Source: Sphingobacteriaceae bacterium
GTDB taxonomy: Bacteria > Bacteroidota > Bacteroidia > UBA7662
Direction of reading: 5' to 3'
DNA length: 64,000 bases
Assembly: GCA_030682795.1 (NCBI GenBank)
Contig: JAUXNJ010000010.1
Coordinates: 62,001-126,000 of the forward strand
The translations under genes were made by a program, and so were the position numbers. The notes under the pieces were generated by a model that saw only the letters and a list, made by a program, of their open reading frames with translations, had not been told where the DNA came from and searched no databases. The first letter of the stretch is position 1. Each line of letters opens with the position of its first letter. Positions 51,301-61,100 of this stretch are shown here, piece after piece.

Positions 51301-51763
51301 CTTCAACTGGTGTGAGCCGTTCTGACTTTAAACTCAACATAAGGGCATAGGCATTTACTGTGAAATCAAGTCCAAAAATATCTTTGAAAAGATCGGGCGA
51401 TAAGTATAAATCTGTTTCTCCAAGAAAAAACTGATCTGCCTTTAAAGTCAGCTTTTCTCCTTTTCGAATAAATACAAATTTGACAGGATCAATTTCCCAG
51501 CGATCAGCCTGGCTAGGATAGGTGCCTTTTAGTCCGAAGCGACTCTCGTTTCTTTCAAAAGGTATCATAAGTAAATTCAAGATTTCTCCTGCTGCAATTA
51601 AAGGCTGTTCGCCTCTAAAAGCACATGTCACGTATACTTGCCCAATTGCAGGGTAGCCAAATGTTAAAGTAACCTCATCCACCTCCTGTGCCCGCACCAC
51701 GGACAGGCCCAGCAATAACTGCAGGAATACAGAGAGGGTTATCAGGTTAACACGTGGTGTCAT
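48371..51763 (-). CDS. Outer-membrane usher-like protein with C-terminal TPR-like modules
   Basis: 1130 residues. Signal peptide (ends VVRA), a periplasmic N-domain of about 150 residues (TFGYPAIGQVYVTCAFR), the barrel start (LDYNVGINSSPGYSQLNYNL), a plug-like Ig insertion near 293-365 (EGFTVPDSEVELLIGNQLV, GIRIYTPQGEVI), then many barrel strands (FSYGLTNNITLRAGIDRRF) to about 690, and a region with FIDDNANGKFDKGEE and TIEGMVYRDRGAGML, as in alternative ushers. From about 915 two related TPR-like modules follow (FYRANYSNALAMVDSSL, and FYRRRYVEADAMIDTSL). In a classical usher the C-terminus is in the periplasm. Paired with a PapD-like chaperone next door. It would secrete and assemble the surface fibre. 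Confidence 0.78.
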   Translation of the reverse strand: MTPRVNLITLSVFLQLLLGLSVVRAQEVDEVTLTFGYPAIGQVYVTCAFRGEQPLIAAGEILNLLMIPFERNESRFGLKGTYPSQADRWEIDPVKFVFIRKGEKLTLKADQFFLGETDLYLSPDLFKDIFGLDFTVNAYALMLSLKSERLTPVEEKLKRQSVRQRIKNEAPENILKEFPMSHPRRRALFAPGMLDYNVGINSSPGYSQLNYNLIGGMELLGGDIQGNLSGYQNKDFSDFSFNGLRWRYVFKGGLDALRNPIISDITAGQIGVLGPYGGSVRGLSISNTPIVPRRVLDVFAVEGFTVPDSEVELLIGNQLVDFTRADELGYYRFTTPLTYGTIRIGIRIYTPQGEVIMEDRQLQIPFTFVPRGMFNYSLQAGYQEDIFRDTVSSDIIGHGSFSYGLTNNITLRAGIDRRFDSLGVQYTPYGSASIRLFDQYLFNIDLLPNTFVRATASVFYANNTSLNVQFSDFQNVSFNPEFTTNRASREASANYYVPFNIFGRVSGFRAGIEQLWYNTGEDRRMNFDLNTRFGPIVTRLNYREELLIRPNRVINPQRLITGAFTYTIPRTPGVPVFVRGMFFRVQLRHDMKQLDATALGSFQFSQTVFKKGRLTLGFDRDFANKANLIQVALLYDFNAFRSSTQTSVRQKGPYAEPNFTQNFSGSFGADLRNGMILATNRDQVGRAGVTVRMFIDDNANGKFDKGEEIVPARAVRLDQSATMLQGKDGLLRITQLQSYWTYRLTVDQSALPDATLAPLVEKFSFVADPNRFKLIDIPLYRTGTIEGMVYRDRGAGMLDPQPGLRLKLARNGDHEGATTIRTYADGSFYAHGLIPGNYTLLVDSMQLKFMNVVQRPDTLKFTILPLPDGHWIDTLEIRLIPTPADTTKPKEDEPLTLAQLEYLLGERLKQTVTSFTEAQEHFYRANYSNALAMVDSSLTGFPTDFGLALKGSITYLLGDKKTARDLWSEARYRNPFIEVPDTNQVGFKPLQNSDLLANRNVPVIPPPAFDTIEYSFSLELMENFEAELGGALNAAVSAFVQAQELFYRRRYVEADAMIDTSLSIFVTDHALALKGSILYITGRQEEAWRIWAEARERNPLIALPETQILDRLIKPVARTSTNGQKKYSLN

Positions 51764-51791
51764 TGTGGTAAGAGGTCTTTTTGATTATTTT

Positions 51792-52616
51792 TTAATCAAT
51801 GATTAGTGTTGTTTTATAATTATAGGGTTTAGCTTGTACTAGGTCGTCTGATGGAATATCACTTCTGTTTGTCTCGAATTCATATTCTAAAGCATATCTG
51901 CCAGGCTTGAGTGATTCTTTCGAGAAAAAACTAAATCTTCGTTTTCCACTAAAATAAAGGGCAGCAGGTTGGGTTGCCTCACCGATAACGATACCAGATG
52001 GATTTTTTAAGGTAATTTTTACTTTCCCTAGATAAGGGGAGTTTCCTGTTGTTTTATAATGGGTATCAAGCACGATTAGGTTACTATCCACTTTGTGGGT
52101 GACTTTTTCAATGCTTACACCTGTTGTTACTTCTCCATTCTTGAAAAATGCAACAATAACTTGTTCAAAGCGCAGATTAATCCGGGTCGAAATAGCACCT
52201 TCTGACGCCGTTTCACCTATATCAGCTACTTGGCCAGAACTACCAACTTTAATTCTTGTAAAGTAGGTTCCTGGATTTGTATTTTTAGGTATGCGGGCTT
52301 GCAATCTTACAATCTGTTGTTGGTTAGGTGGTAAAATGAATGAGCGCGGAAACGCTTTCATCATATTATTTAATCCCCAAATCTTGGCATTTACACTATC
52401 ATCATAAATCATGACCAATACACCGTTGTCATCTTGAGCAGAATAACCAAACTGAAAGTTTATAGTTATTTCTTGGGGAACAGCTGAGTTATTGGTTACG
52501 TACAAATTCCCAATTCCATTTTTATCTAAATAAACGGCTGTGGGAGCAAGCGAAAGTTGTGCTTTCACTCCATAAAATGGAAGCGTGAATAGCATCAACA
52601 ATAGTAACTTTTTCAT
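51792..52616 (-). CDS. Pilus-type periplasmic chaperone (PapD-like)
   Basis: 274 residues. Signal peptide (ends GVKAQ). Two Ig-like parts: the first has LSLAPTAVYLDKNGIGNLYV, FPRSFILPPNQQQIVRL and PGTYFTRIKVGSS, the pattern of a chaperone G1 and F1 edge strand; the second begins near LIVLDTHYKTTGNSPYLGKV and ends with a Gly/Tyr-rich strand (PGRYALEYEF). Periplasmic chaperones cap pilin subunits by donor-strand complementation. It is 28 bp ahead of the usher and 65 bp after the pilin gene. Subclass (archaic/alternative) not assigned. Confidence 0.75.
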   Translation of the reverse strand: MKKLLLLMLFTLPFYGVKAQLSLAPTAVYLDKNGIGNLYVTNNSAVPQEITINFQFGYSAQDDNGVLVMIYDDSVNAKIWGLNNMMKAFPRSFILPPNQQQIVRLQARIPKNTNPGTYFTRIKVGSSGQVADIGETASEGAISTRINLRFEQVIVAFFKNGEVTTGVSIEKVTHKVDSNLIVLDTHYKTTGNSPYLGKVKITLKNPSGIVIGEATQPAALYFSGKRRFSFFSKESLKPGRYALEYEFETNRSDIPSDDLVQAKPYNYKTTLIID

Positions 52617-52681
52617 GTGCAGAGAGGTTTAAGTTAAGCTCGGGGAATATTCCCCGAGCTTTCATGTTGAAATAAATTGGC

Positions 52682-53314
52682 TTAGATACCGTAGATGATG
52701 TTAAAAGCCATGCCTCCAATAAAGGTTCCTTGGGGGCCGTTTGATGGTATAACTGATCGAGTCCCTCTAAGGTATAAGTAGCCTCCAATGAACAATGTTG
52801 TTCTTTGATCTACACCAGAGGTTGTAATTAATCCTACTGGGCCTTCACCATTTCCAGATGGTCCTGTGACATCTGTAATTGGATTAGCAATTGCTTGTGC
52901 AGAAAGTAGAACTGAGTTAGTTCTATTCGCAGTATTTGCTTCTTGCTCACCATGGATAACTGAGATCACCGGTACAAATGAAATTGATGTGTCGTTTGTT
53001 GTTCTAGTTAAAACAACTGTAGAGTCAAACGTGATACGGATAGGCTCTTCTTGTGAAGCGTCAACAACCAGCCTGCCCACGGCGGCACTAAAACCAATAT
53101 TAGTTGAAGATGCCTGTGACTGTGGATTCAAAAAGGTTTGAGTTCCCGCAGCGACAGTTCCAAACCGGATGGAGTCATTCTGAGTTATTGTAATTTGCTT
53201 TAAAATTCTGGCATTAGCACCAACAGAACCTTGCGTACCTAATTGTGCCTTTGCTGTTGTGCCTACACCTACAAATAGGGCGGCAACGAGCAGTGATTTG
53301 AAAATTGTTTTCAT
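52682..53314 (-). CDS. DUF4402-type secreted pilin-like protein (likely major subunit)
   Basis: 210 residues. Signal peptide (ends TTAKAQ), then ARILKQITITQNDSIRFGTV, the DUF4402 hallmark, and a C-terminal LFIGGYLYLRGTRS and GTFIGGMAFNIIY, the closing strand pattern. Pilin-like proteins of this family complete their Ig fold by donor strand exchange in other chaperone-usher loci (family knowledge). It is next to the chaperone. The long A-rich leader suggests strong expression and hence the main subunit. Confidence 0.72.
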   Translation of the reverse strand: MKTIFKSLLVAALFVGVGTTAKAQLGTQGSVGANARILKQITITQNDSIRFGTVAAGTQTFLNPQSQASSTNIGFSAAVGRLVVDASQEEPIRITFDSTVVLTRTTNDTSISFVPVISVIHGEQEANTANRTNSVLLSAQAIANPITDVTGPSGNGEGPVGLITTSGVDQRTTLFIGGYLYLRGTRSVIPSNGPQGTFIGGMAFNIIYGI

Positions 53315-53533
53315 CTTTTTTTTGTTAAATGGTTAAATTATTTTGAAACTTATTGGCTTTGCTACATTTCCTAGGTTTGGTAGCGCTGCCAGGTTTCGGG
53401 CAATGGCTTCTGTTGAGTGGGGTTTATTGTAGCGAACCGGGGCGCTGCTGTTTGAGGGCGGAAGGTCTTACCTTCCGGAACCTGCTTACGAGCTAGTGAC
53501 TTTCTGCATGGAGGTTTTAGGTCGTTTTGTTGT
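53315..53533 (-). promoter_or_regulatory. 219-bp non-coding region with probable start site of the pilin gene
   Basis: The region has no ORF. Near the pilin gene on the minus strand TAAGTTTC is one base off the TAnnTTTG consensus, followed by an A-rich leader (AACCATTTAACAAAAAAAAG) before ATG. Farther upstream a CGGAAGGT-CTT-ACCTTCCG hairpin (53459-53479) without a T-run may attenuate or stabilise transcripts from the upstream genes. Confidence 0.5.
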
Positions 53534-54025
53534 TTATAAATATATTATCGTTAAAGTACCACTGGCGTTCGCAGGCATGCCCAGCCAAGAGCTGAGGGTA
53601 GTAAGATCGCCAGGTATGTTTTTAATCATGATTGGTTCATTATACATTCGTAATTCGTTCATTCCAGAATTAAGCTGCATAGCTGCCGCAAAATTAGTAG
53701 TACCATCGTTGAGGTAAAGCATAGGTTTAAAACCACCTGGTCTGCGCACATTAGGTGTAAATTGAACGGCGAAGTTGATGTTTTCTTTGGCCCGTAGTTC
53801 TATCCAACGCGTTCCTGGGTTTAGGCTACTGCGGTACCCAAAGCCCCCCTTTTCTTTAACAGGTGGTTCTAAAATTTGCGGCGGTACAGGGTTAGGATTT
53901 AATTCTACTCCTGCAGGGATATTCAATGTAAGGCGAATAAATTGGGCTTGCCCAACAAAGCAGCAAAGCATAAGGACTACAAAGAAAGTCCCAGAAAGCA
54001 ATATGGCTTTAAAAGTTGTTTTCAT
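53534..54025 (-). CDS. Small secreted pilin-like protein of the cluster
   Basis: 163 residues. Signal peptide (ends CCFVGQAQ) and a beta-rich body (RLTLNIPAGVELNPNPVPPQ, RWIELRAKENINFAVQFTP) ending SGTLTIIYL, the C-terminal strand style of pilin-like subunits. It overlaps the preceding gene by 17 bp. No family was recognised; a minor or tip subunit is inferred from the place. Confidence 0.65.
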   Translation of the reverse strand: MKTTFKAILLSGTFFVVLMLCCFVGQAQFIRLTLNIPAGVELNPNPVPPQILEPPVKEKGGFGYRSSLNPGTRWIELRAKENINFAVQFTPNVRRPGGFKPMLYLNDGTTNFAAAMQLNSGMNELRMYNEPIMIKNIPGDLTTLSSWLGMPANASGTLTIIYL

Positions 54026-54620
54026 TGTAGTTTATAAATAAATTGATTTCACCAGTGTAATTGCCTGATCGGATGTTGTTTGGAATTGGCCCTAAGGAGC
54101 CGTAGATATAAAAGTATGCCTTTCCACGTTGACGTATAAATCCTTGGTGATCGGGCGTAGGCGGAGGTAAGGGGGGGCCTCCGGCGGTCCTTCTGCGTAC
54201 TGGTAAGGTTACGGTTCGGAAGGCAGATGGAACTTGGACTGCAGCTAAACGTCGATCTATATCGCTTAATTCGCCAGTATTGTTATAAGCGAAATTAAGG
54301 TTGAAAGGCACTGTGATACCTGTATCAATCCCCAAATATAAGCCAGGTGTCCAGCTGAACTCTGCTGTTAAATCATACTCAATCGGGGCATCAATTTCAA
54401 TCACGATGGTTGGATTATCATTGATGCCTATGACTACAGGCGTTGGGTCTCCGACCACGATCACACGCTGCTGATCATTAAAGTTGAGCCCTAAAGGATT
54501 ATTGACGATGGTAAGCGTTATGGCCTCATCTTTTACATGCGCGCCAAAATTAATACGCTGCCCCAGAACTGATGCATTCAGGGAAAGAGAGAGGAGAGCT
54601 ATGGCAGTAAGTTTTTTCAT
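54009..54620 (-). CDS. Small secreted pilin-like protein of the cluster (2)
   Basis: 203 residues. Signal peptide (ends NASVLGQ), then INFGAHVKDEAITLTIV and a C-terminal strand pattern IRSGNYTGEINLFINYN, like DUF4402 and other pilin subunits (GxYxGxxxxxVxY). There is a Pro-rich loop near residue 150. Starts at the stop codon of the upstream gene with one base shared. Confidence 0.65.
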   Translation of the reverse strand: MKKLTAIALLSLSLNASVLGQRINFGAHVKDEAITLTIVNNPLGLNFNDQQRVIVVGDPTPVVIGINDNPTIVIEIDAPIEYDLTAEFSWTPGLYLGIDTGITVPFNLNFAYNNTGELSDIDRRLAAVQVPSAFRTVTLPVRRRTAGGPPLPPPTPDHQGFIRQRGKAYFYIYGSLGPIPNNIRSGNYTGEINLFINYNENNF

Positions 54621-55138
54621 CAGTTCGCCTCCATTTCAATGATGAATTCTGAAATGTACCCACCTGGAGTAGCACGAGCTACATCTATCACTGCTCCTAA
54701 CCAAATGTAGTAATAGCCTTCCTTGCTTAAACGCACATTGGCTTCGCCAATATCAAGTAGCACACTGGCTGCTTGATTGTCGCTTTCAAAGCCGCTTATA
54801 CGATAATTGGCTCTTACAATACCTCCACTCCCTCCTGTTTCTACCAATGTTTCTTGGGATAGATAAGTGATTCGTACCATGGCACCTGCTCTCCCTGCAA
54901 TGCGCATTAAACCCGCATATGGACTACTAATTGGCGATACTGTTATGGTTCCATCTATGATAGCAGGTGCATTTAAATCTACATCTCTCATAGTTGAGAG
55001 CCCAAGGTTATCAATAATGGTAGCTGTTGCTGAGACACGGACAGATCTCGTATGTACGACCTGCGACTGCTCTTGTGCATTACTGTACCTAGCTTCCCCA
55101 AGCACCAACAAAATCAATATGGCCAACCACTTCCTCAT
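54620..55138 (-). CDS. Small secreted DUF4402-like pilin protein of the cluster (3)
   Basis: 172 residues from the ATG at 55138, which overlaps the giant gene stop (ATGA). A longer start would read through the giant gene's C-terminus. Signal peptide (MRKWLAILILLVLGEARYSNA), then VRVSATATIIDNLGL, APAIIDGTITVSP and a C-terminal TPGGYISEFIIEMEAN: the DUF4402-like pattern. Its fusion to the adhesin gene by overlap indicates coordinated production of fibre and adhesin. Confidence 0.68.
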   Translation of the reverse strand: MRKWLAILILLVLGEARYSNAQEQSQVVHTRSVRVSATATIIDNLGLSTMRDVDLNAPAIIDGTITVSPISSPYAGLMRIAGRAGAMVRITYLSQETLVETGGSGGIVRANYRISGFESDNQAASVLLDIGEANVRLSKEGYYYIWLGAVIDVARATPGGYISEFIIEMEAN

Positions 55139-58100
55139 TTGATTTTCACAGCTTTTTGGGTAGACACAAAATCGGCAGTTACCAAACGAATAACATAGGT
55201 GCCCGGCGTGGCTTGGGGGGCGTTCCAAACCAGCTCGTGGGTGCCGGCCGTATACAGCTGTTGGGGCTGCCGACTCACTACACGTCCGTACATATCGCTT
55301 ACTTCTAACATGGCCATCGTTTGTTCTGGCAAATAAAAGGCCAAAGTAGTTTCTTGTTCAAAAGGATTGGGCATGGGCGGATACAGATAAGGGTGATCGG
55401 GTCTATATACGAGCTCACTTCCGTCGTGGTTTGGTATGATTACAATGGTAAAGGGCCGCTGCGGTTCGCGCTGTTGGCGGAATACGGGATTTTCGGCAAT
55501 ATCGGGCTTTGCACCATGTAAAACGGCCTTTGGAGAACGAAAATCACCGTCTTCTTGACTGGTTCTAAAGGCTGGATTGGCCGGTGCCTGGTAGTTGAAT
55601 TGGTAGCTGCTGCGCTCCAACATGGGCACCACTTTTTGATTGTGGTGGTCCATAAGCGCAATGGTCCAATTGGCTGGCCAATTCTGAGCAAGATTCCAAA
55701 AAAGAGCATAATTTCCCGAAATGGGTTGTCGGTCTTTGGCAGCGGCCAGGTGCAATGGGATGGCTAATTCGTTGCTGAAGTTGTCGGGCAGGTGGTTAAT
55801 CACCAACGGTTTTTTGTGGCGGGTAGAGCTTTGGGTGTACAGCATCAACCAGCTGTCGTTGTACGATTCGAGCTGGTAGGCGTCGTACACATCGGGGCCT
55901 GTGATGCCTTGTTGGGTAAAGCTCACGTAGCTGTTGGCCTCCATGCCGGCGCCTTGTAGACTGAGGCTGATGCTGGGCGGCGCCTGTCGGCGGCTGTAAT
56001 ATCGGGCAGCGTCATCACTCTTGGCATTGTTGTTAAAAGCCAGCGAAGGATTAGCAGCATTGGCATGTACCCAAAAGGCTTGGTAAGGGGCTATGTTGCC
56101 GTCGCTCAACGAGGTGTCGATATTACCCACCGTTCCGTTCCAATAGCGATAGCCGCCTACACCGCCAAAGCTAGGATCCCATATATAAAAGGTGTTGTCG
56201 AGGTTGTTGGCGGTCCAGGCCCCCGAGCTGGCATCCCAATTTAAGGTAGATGGGGTGGGGTTGGCCAATAAATTCCAGCCAGCATCGGCCACATTTTCGT
56301 CTAAGAAGAAGGTGTTGCCCCCGGCGGTATCGGCTTGGGTGCTGAGCGCCCGTGGGGTAAAGGTGAGTTCGGGGAATACAAAGTCGCCTGTCGTAAGATT
56401 TGGTTCAAATCCGTTTGAAGTAAGCACCACTGGCAAAGTATCAGCATAATTGCCGCCACCTGTTACGCGAGCTGGGTAGCCGGCCCCATCAAATACGTAT
56501 ACAAAATGACCGCGACCTTGTACGGTACTATCGCTGGCATTGGCAGGTTTTCGCCAGCTTTGCAGGGTGGTGCCGGTATCGGTTTCGGCAAACCACAGCA
56601 CATTGGGCTGCAGCGAGTCGAACTTGGCACCGGGGTAGCCTTGGGTTTCGAGACTGTCGAGGAAGTCGGCGTAGGTGGTTTTTACCGGACTGCCCAGCTG
56701 GCGCCAGCCTTTCACGCCACTGAGGCGCTGTCGCGACTCGAGTCGTGGCAGGCTGCTGCTCAAATTTACATAACGGGCGTAAGGCTCCACCACAATTTTG
56801 CTGTTGGTGCCGCGCGTTTCGGTTTCGCTGCCGTTGTTGAGTTTGAAAAGTGGTCCTGGCGCCCCCGCTGTACTGCTGTCGATGGTTAACACACTACCAT
56901 TGGTGAGTATGAGTTTACCACCGTTGGCCAGTACAAAGCTGTTTTCGGCCGGCGTAACCGAGCGGTTGAGGCTAGGCTGATTCGGCCGCAGGGGGATGAG
57001 GATGCGGGAGGTGTCGCGGGGGGTGAGGCCGGTGTTCCAGTTGGCAGCGGTGTACCAATTGCGGGGGTTGCCGCTGGCGCCGCCAATCCACACATCATAC
57101 AAAAAGCCATCGAGGCCCCTGCTGATGAGTCCAATGCTGCTATCGCCTCGGCCCTGGCCGCCATCGTACACCACATACACATCAAAAGGCGCGCTTACGG
57201 CCGTGTCGAGGGTGTGGGTGATGCTGCCGCCGGGTTCCAGGCTGAGTTCATAGCCTGTGCCTTCGCGGTTAATGCTGAGGTTGTTAAATACGGCTACGCC
57301 GCCGGTGAAAGGCTGGTTGCCTCCGTTCAAACTAGCACCAGAGGGATTGGTGTAAAAGTCGAGGATGGCTTGCTCGGCCCCGAAAGGCACCAGGCGGTTG
57401 TCGGTTGAGAGGATGCGGGCGCTCAAACTGAAAGGCTCGTTGGCAATTTGGTCGCCGGGTTGGGTGTCGAACACCAATTTGCTCGGCACGGCTTTCGCCC
57501 CATCGAGGAATACTGTATCGCTCGAAGCGCGCACATCGCCCCGACCAGCTCCCCCAAAATAACTTTGACCTAAAATTTTGGCAGTGCCAAAGGGGGCGCC
57601 AAACAAACTGAAGATGTATTCGGCGGTATCTGTGCCGCTAAGTTCTGCTTCGCTGATCACTACGCGCTTGTTTTCACCCACGCTCGGCGAAAGGAAGCCA
57701 TAAAATACGGTGTCGAGCACCACATTGGGGAAGCTGGTATCGAGTCCCACCAAGGTAATGTTGTTGGCGCTTACCCCGCTGGCGGTGATGTTGGTGGTGC
57801 CGTCGTACAGCTTGTCGAAGGCCACAAAGCTGCCATCGAGTTGCAGTACAAATTTGCCATCGAGGTTGGTTACGCGGGGGTTATTGGCGTCAAATCCGTC
57901 GCCCTTACCGCCGTTGTAGTAGTTTTCGATGATGTCGAAGGCCAAAGAGGTGTCGGCAATGCTGCCTACAGCTGCACGCATAAAATAGGTGCCGCCATTG
58001 GGGATGGAGACGATGGGGAAGATGGCCACGCCACTTGTTTCGGTTACCTGGAAAGTGCCATTGATCACGCCAAACGGCAGCAAACTCAGGGTAACGGTAT

Positions 58101-61100
58101 TGGTGTCGGTCCACATCCGGTTGTCGTTGGAGTCGAATATGCTCACCTCAATGGGCGGAAAAAAGATGGTGTTTACCGCGGTACTGTAGGGCGGGTTGTT
58201 TACCAGGATGCGGAAGGGAGGGCCTGGGATGAAGTACACCCGGGCGGTGCCCTGGAAAGGGTCGTCGGCGCCAAGTTGGGTAACGGCGAAGTAGTTGATG
58301 GAGTCGGCCACGGTGGAGCTCACCGCAAATTGGGCTACCCCAAAGGAGTTGGAGAAGCCGAAGTTTTGCGCAACGATGGTGGAGACTTTGCCGGAGTCTT
58401 GGGTGAGACTTACCAATTGGTTGGTGATGAAGTTGGTGTCGATGTCGCTCAGCACCACCGTTACGAATACCGAGTCTACCCCATTGGCGATGGCGGTATC
58501 CACGCTAAATACCACACTAGAGAGGCTGGGTTCGATGGGGCCTGGTGTCACGCTGATGTTGTCGGATTCAAGCGCCGGTGTTACCAGCGAGTCTACAATA
58601 AAGGCGATGCGGTACACACTGTCGGCCCTGCCGCCGATGCGCAGACTGTCGAAGGTGGCACGGTCGTTTACCATCAATTCAACCGAGTCGCCTCTTAAAC
58701 GACCGCGATTGGTGGCGTCGGTTAAGCTGAGGAAGGCCCGCACTGGTGAGGTGTTTTGGGCGTTATTAATGAGGATACCTGTGGAGTCGCGCAGCTGTAC
58801 TACGGGTGGCGAAGCAAATAGCAAGCTTGAACGCCCACCAATGGGCTGGGTAAGGAATTCGAGATAGCCTTTGAGACCGAGGCGACCGGTGCTACCAGCG
58901 GTAAAGCGGTTATTGTCTTGGAATTGGGCGGTGGTGGAACTGGTGCTGCCGTAAATGCGGGGCGACTGCCGAACGCCGTCGAAAAACAGACTTAAAGCAA
59001 AGGCGGTTTGGGTGCCGGGATTAAACCTGCCCAGGTTGTTGATGTTGAGAACCCTAAATGTTTGTGGGTTGGTGGCTACGCGCACCTCACCGCTATCAAT
59101 GTTTACAGGGCCCACCAGGGTATTGGTGCCACTAAATTCGATGCTGCCGCTGCCCAATTGGTTGAGGGTAGTGGAGGCAATGGTCACGAGGGAACTGCCA
59201 GCGGCTTGTCCGAGTTGGCCCGGTCCGCGGTGGTTGATGGTAATGTTTGCCCCGGTAGGACTGTAGTTAGGCCATTCTACCCGAGCATTTAAGCTGGTAT
59301 TGTAATTGTAGGTGCGGTTGGCGCTATTTTGTAAGAGCGAAGCAATGCCCAAACTACCAATGGCAGCTCCGGTAATGTTGGCACCTCGGCTTACATTGAG
59401 CACATAGGTATTGTCGACAATCGGCCAGTTTAAAATGTTAATGCTATGGGTTTGGCTGGTGGCGGCAGCATTGGCACGGTCTACCACAATCTCTAAATTA
59501 GGAGCCCGTAAAAAAACATCGGTATTGTTAAAGGTGGTATTGGCATCAGCCGCTAAAATGAGTTGCCCCCCATAGAAGTTAAAATCGGCAGTGGCACTGG
59601 TGCCCATAGAGTTGGCATTGCCCAAGCGGATGCTGCCGGCGTACATATCGGTAACAGAGGTACGCGTGCTGTTACCGGTGATGCTGAATTCACCACCGCC
59701 ATATTTGCGGATAGCGCGACTTGTGCCCGCAAAGCCGGTGGTTTGCAACAAAGCCAGGGTATCTACATTGATGTTGGTGGTGGTTGGATGCGTAAGTGTT
59801 CCAAAAGCCACGCCGGCAATGCCAGAGGTCACATTGCTGCCCACCAATACCCGCATGCTGTCAACTGGCGAAAGGGCGCTGTAATTACCCAAGGTATGGG
59901 TAACTCCTGCACCAGCAGCAGTACGATCGCTGATAAAGCTTGGATTCACAGTGGCAATCACTGCGTTGTTAAAAGCAATAGGCGTATTGTTGCTCAAATT
60001 CAAAACGCCACCGCTCATATAAACCGTGGTACCGCTACCAAGTGCATTGCCGTTGGCCGTAGCCACCACCAAGCCGCTACTCAGGGTAAGCCGCTGGGTC
60101 ATGGTATTGTTCTGGCTCAAGGTAAGCGTGCCCGTGCCGCTGTAGGTAATGGCGCTTTGGGTAGCCAAAGTGGGTTGAATGTTGAAGGCCCCCGTTTGTA
60201 CAATGGTGCCATTGCCATTCATTACCACAGGCAAGGTGCCTCCTGTTAAGGCGCCTAAACTGAGCTGGGTAAGTCCACCGCCGCTAGGATTATTCACTGT
60301 ATAGGTAGGCGATACGCTATGTGTAACCGCTCCAAAGGTTACGCCCGCTGTGCCGCTGTTTACATTGGCACCACCGCTGATGGTCAATGTGGTGGCATTC
60401 AGGGTTAGGGCGCCCAAAGTGTGTGTTGCGCCAGCGCCCGTGGTATTGTTATCGCTGATGATTTCGGCATTGGCATTCACCGTAACCGCTTGTGCAAAAT
60501 TGAGACCTACTCCCGCCGTATTACTCAAGCGCAGTACAGGTGTTGTACCTGCCAAGGTTACACTGCCATTGCCCATAGCGGTGGTGCTGTTGCGCGCATG
60601 CAAGGTACCGCCGTTTACCGTAATGCCGCCTGTAAAGGTGTTGTTGCCCTCCAGCACCTGGGTCATGCTGCCCGTTTTGGTAAGGCCCACCGTGCCTGAA
60701 CCGTTTTGGATAATGCCCGAAAAAGCACGGTCGGTGGTGCCATTGATGGCAATGATAACATCAAATGGTTGAGAGTTTGTAAGCAAGCCTGGACCGCCCA
60801 AGCCAGCACAAATCAATCCTTTACCGTTTAAGTCGATGGTATTGCCCGTATTGGTGAGCAAAGCACCCGTCATTTCAAACGGCCGTGGCTCGTTCGATGA
60901 CAAGCGCAGGGTGCCCGTGCCAAAATATTGGAGGTTGGCAAAAGGCCCCACACTTGGGCGGGTAATCACCTGCGCCACACCACTCGCTTTGCGGAAGTTG
61001 ACCGTAGAAGTGGCGGGTACAAAACTGCCATAGTTGAGCCAGTCACCGTGTACATCAATCACGCTGCTACCACTCATGGTTACGGTGGCCGCTGGGAAAA

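Noticed and set aside
57841-60772. Several 90-285-residue plus-strand frames opposite the giant adhesin
   Set aside because: They mirror the Gly/Thr/Asn-rich repeats and lack start signals or conserved features.
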